From NCBI GenBank assembly GCA_907165065.1, contig OU015523.1, positions 41,467,702 through 41,531,701 of the forward strand: a stretch of DNA of 64,000 nt. Direction: 5' to 3'. The DNA comes from Caprimulgus europaeus. Lineage: Eukaryota > Chordata > Aves > Caprimulgiformes > Caprimulgidae. The notes under the pieces were generated by a model. The model ran no database searches. It worked only from the letters and a program-made list of their open reading frames with translations, and was not told where the DNA came from. Position numbers and translations under genes: made by a program. The first letter of the stretch is position 1; each line of letters starts with the position of its first letter. Below are positions 63,944 to 64,000 of the stretch, in pieces.

Positions 63944-64000
63944 CCTCCCCCAACGGCCGGGGCGCCCCAGCGCGCAGGCGTGTGGCCGCGAGGGGCGGTG
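63675..64000 (-). promoter_or_regulatory. PDK3: PDK3 5' UTR and TATA-less promoter region
   Basis: Contains GC boxes (GGGCGGGGCGGGC at 63894-63906 and GGGGCGG at 63992-63998, candidate Sp1/KLF sites), a palindromic CACGTG at 63923-63928 (E-box of USF/MYC type, and an ACGTG core usable by HIF-1 on either strand), and a GCGTG core at 63978-63982. PDK3 is a reported HIF-1 target in human cells, so the RCGTG cores are of interest. On the minus strand an ATGGCGG core at 63943-63937 resembles a YY1 site. No TATA box is evident. The start site is not known from sequence alone. Confidence 0.7.

Larger units (their letters stand above)
63040..64000. other. CpG island covering PDK3 promoter and exon 1
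   Basis: Base composition switches sharply from AT-rich intron to very GC-rich, CpG-dense sequence at about 63045 and stays so to the window edge. It covers the start of intron 1, coding exon 1 and the 5' flank. Frames of 60-150 codons open on both strands here because GC-rich DNA has few stops; they are rich in Arg, Ala, Pro and Gly and are not called as genes, apart from the upstream ORF noted separately. Confidence 0.9.

Noticed and set aside
62959..63953. Several 60-154 codon frames on both strands of the CpG island
   Set aside because: Few stops are expected in GC-rich DNA. The products are Arg/Pro/Ala-rich, many start at non-ATG codons, and they overlap each other. Only the strong-context upstream ATG was kept, as a regulatory candidate.
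1..64000. CRISPR arrays, operons, prophage or other prokaryotic systems
   Set aside because: No regularly spaced repeats and no dense coding. Introns, CR1 elements and solo LTRs place the window firmly in a vertebrate genome.

Overview
This is a vertebrate nuclear window, almost certainly from a bird. The CR1 LINE fragments carry the typical avian 3' end, and two solo LTRs have the look of avian ERVL-type LTRs. The host sequence is AT-rich, with spliced exons and one CpG island at the right edge.

I can support one protein-coding gene: PDK3 (pyruvate dehydrogenase kinase 3), on the minus strand. It spans nearly the whole window, from the start codon in the CpG island (63672-63674) to the stop codon at 11417-11419. 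I reconstructed 11 coding exons, all with GT-AG introns and consistent phases. They add up to 1221 nt, or 406 residues plus stop, the usual PDK3 length. The alpha-helical N-terminal kinase domain is encoded by exons 1-6. The Bergerat/GHKL ATP-binding domain is encoded by exons 6-11, with its N box in exons 7-8, G1 box in exon 9, G2 box in exon 10, and the C-terminal DW motif in exon 11. The enzyme phosphorylates the E1-alpha subunit of the pyruvate dehydrogenase complex in the mitochondrial matrix and so turns the complex down.

Layout, left to right on the plus strand: 1-10640 is downstream flank with no gene I can support (two CR1 fragments, a perfect hairpin, a G-rich tract and a small CpG cluster). 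About 10640-11416 is the likely 3' UTR. From 11417 to 43603 come exons 11 to 2 with their introns (CR1 pieces in introns 2, 3 and 8, a sense-oriented solo LTR in intron 3, and a 32-base C tract in intron 4). From 43604 to 63568 is intron 1, about 20 kb (a GC-rich patch with two CACGTG boxes, a CR1 with RT remnants, a second solo LTR, a hairpin). From 63569 to the window end are exon 1 and the CpG-island promoter.

I found no new biological system. The points most worth checking are regulatory: an upstream ATG in a YY1/TISU-like context whose ORF overlaps the PDK3 start, a sense-oriented LTR with a poly(A) signal in intron 3, and a long homopolymer close to the exon 5 acceptor. Most open reading frames in the window are chance frames in introns, many without an ATG.
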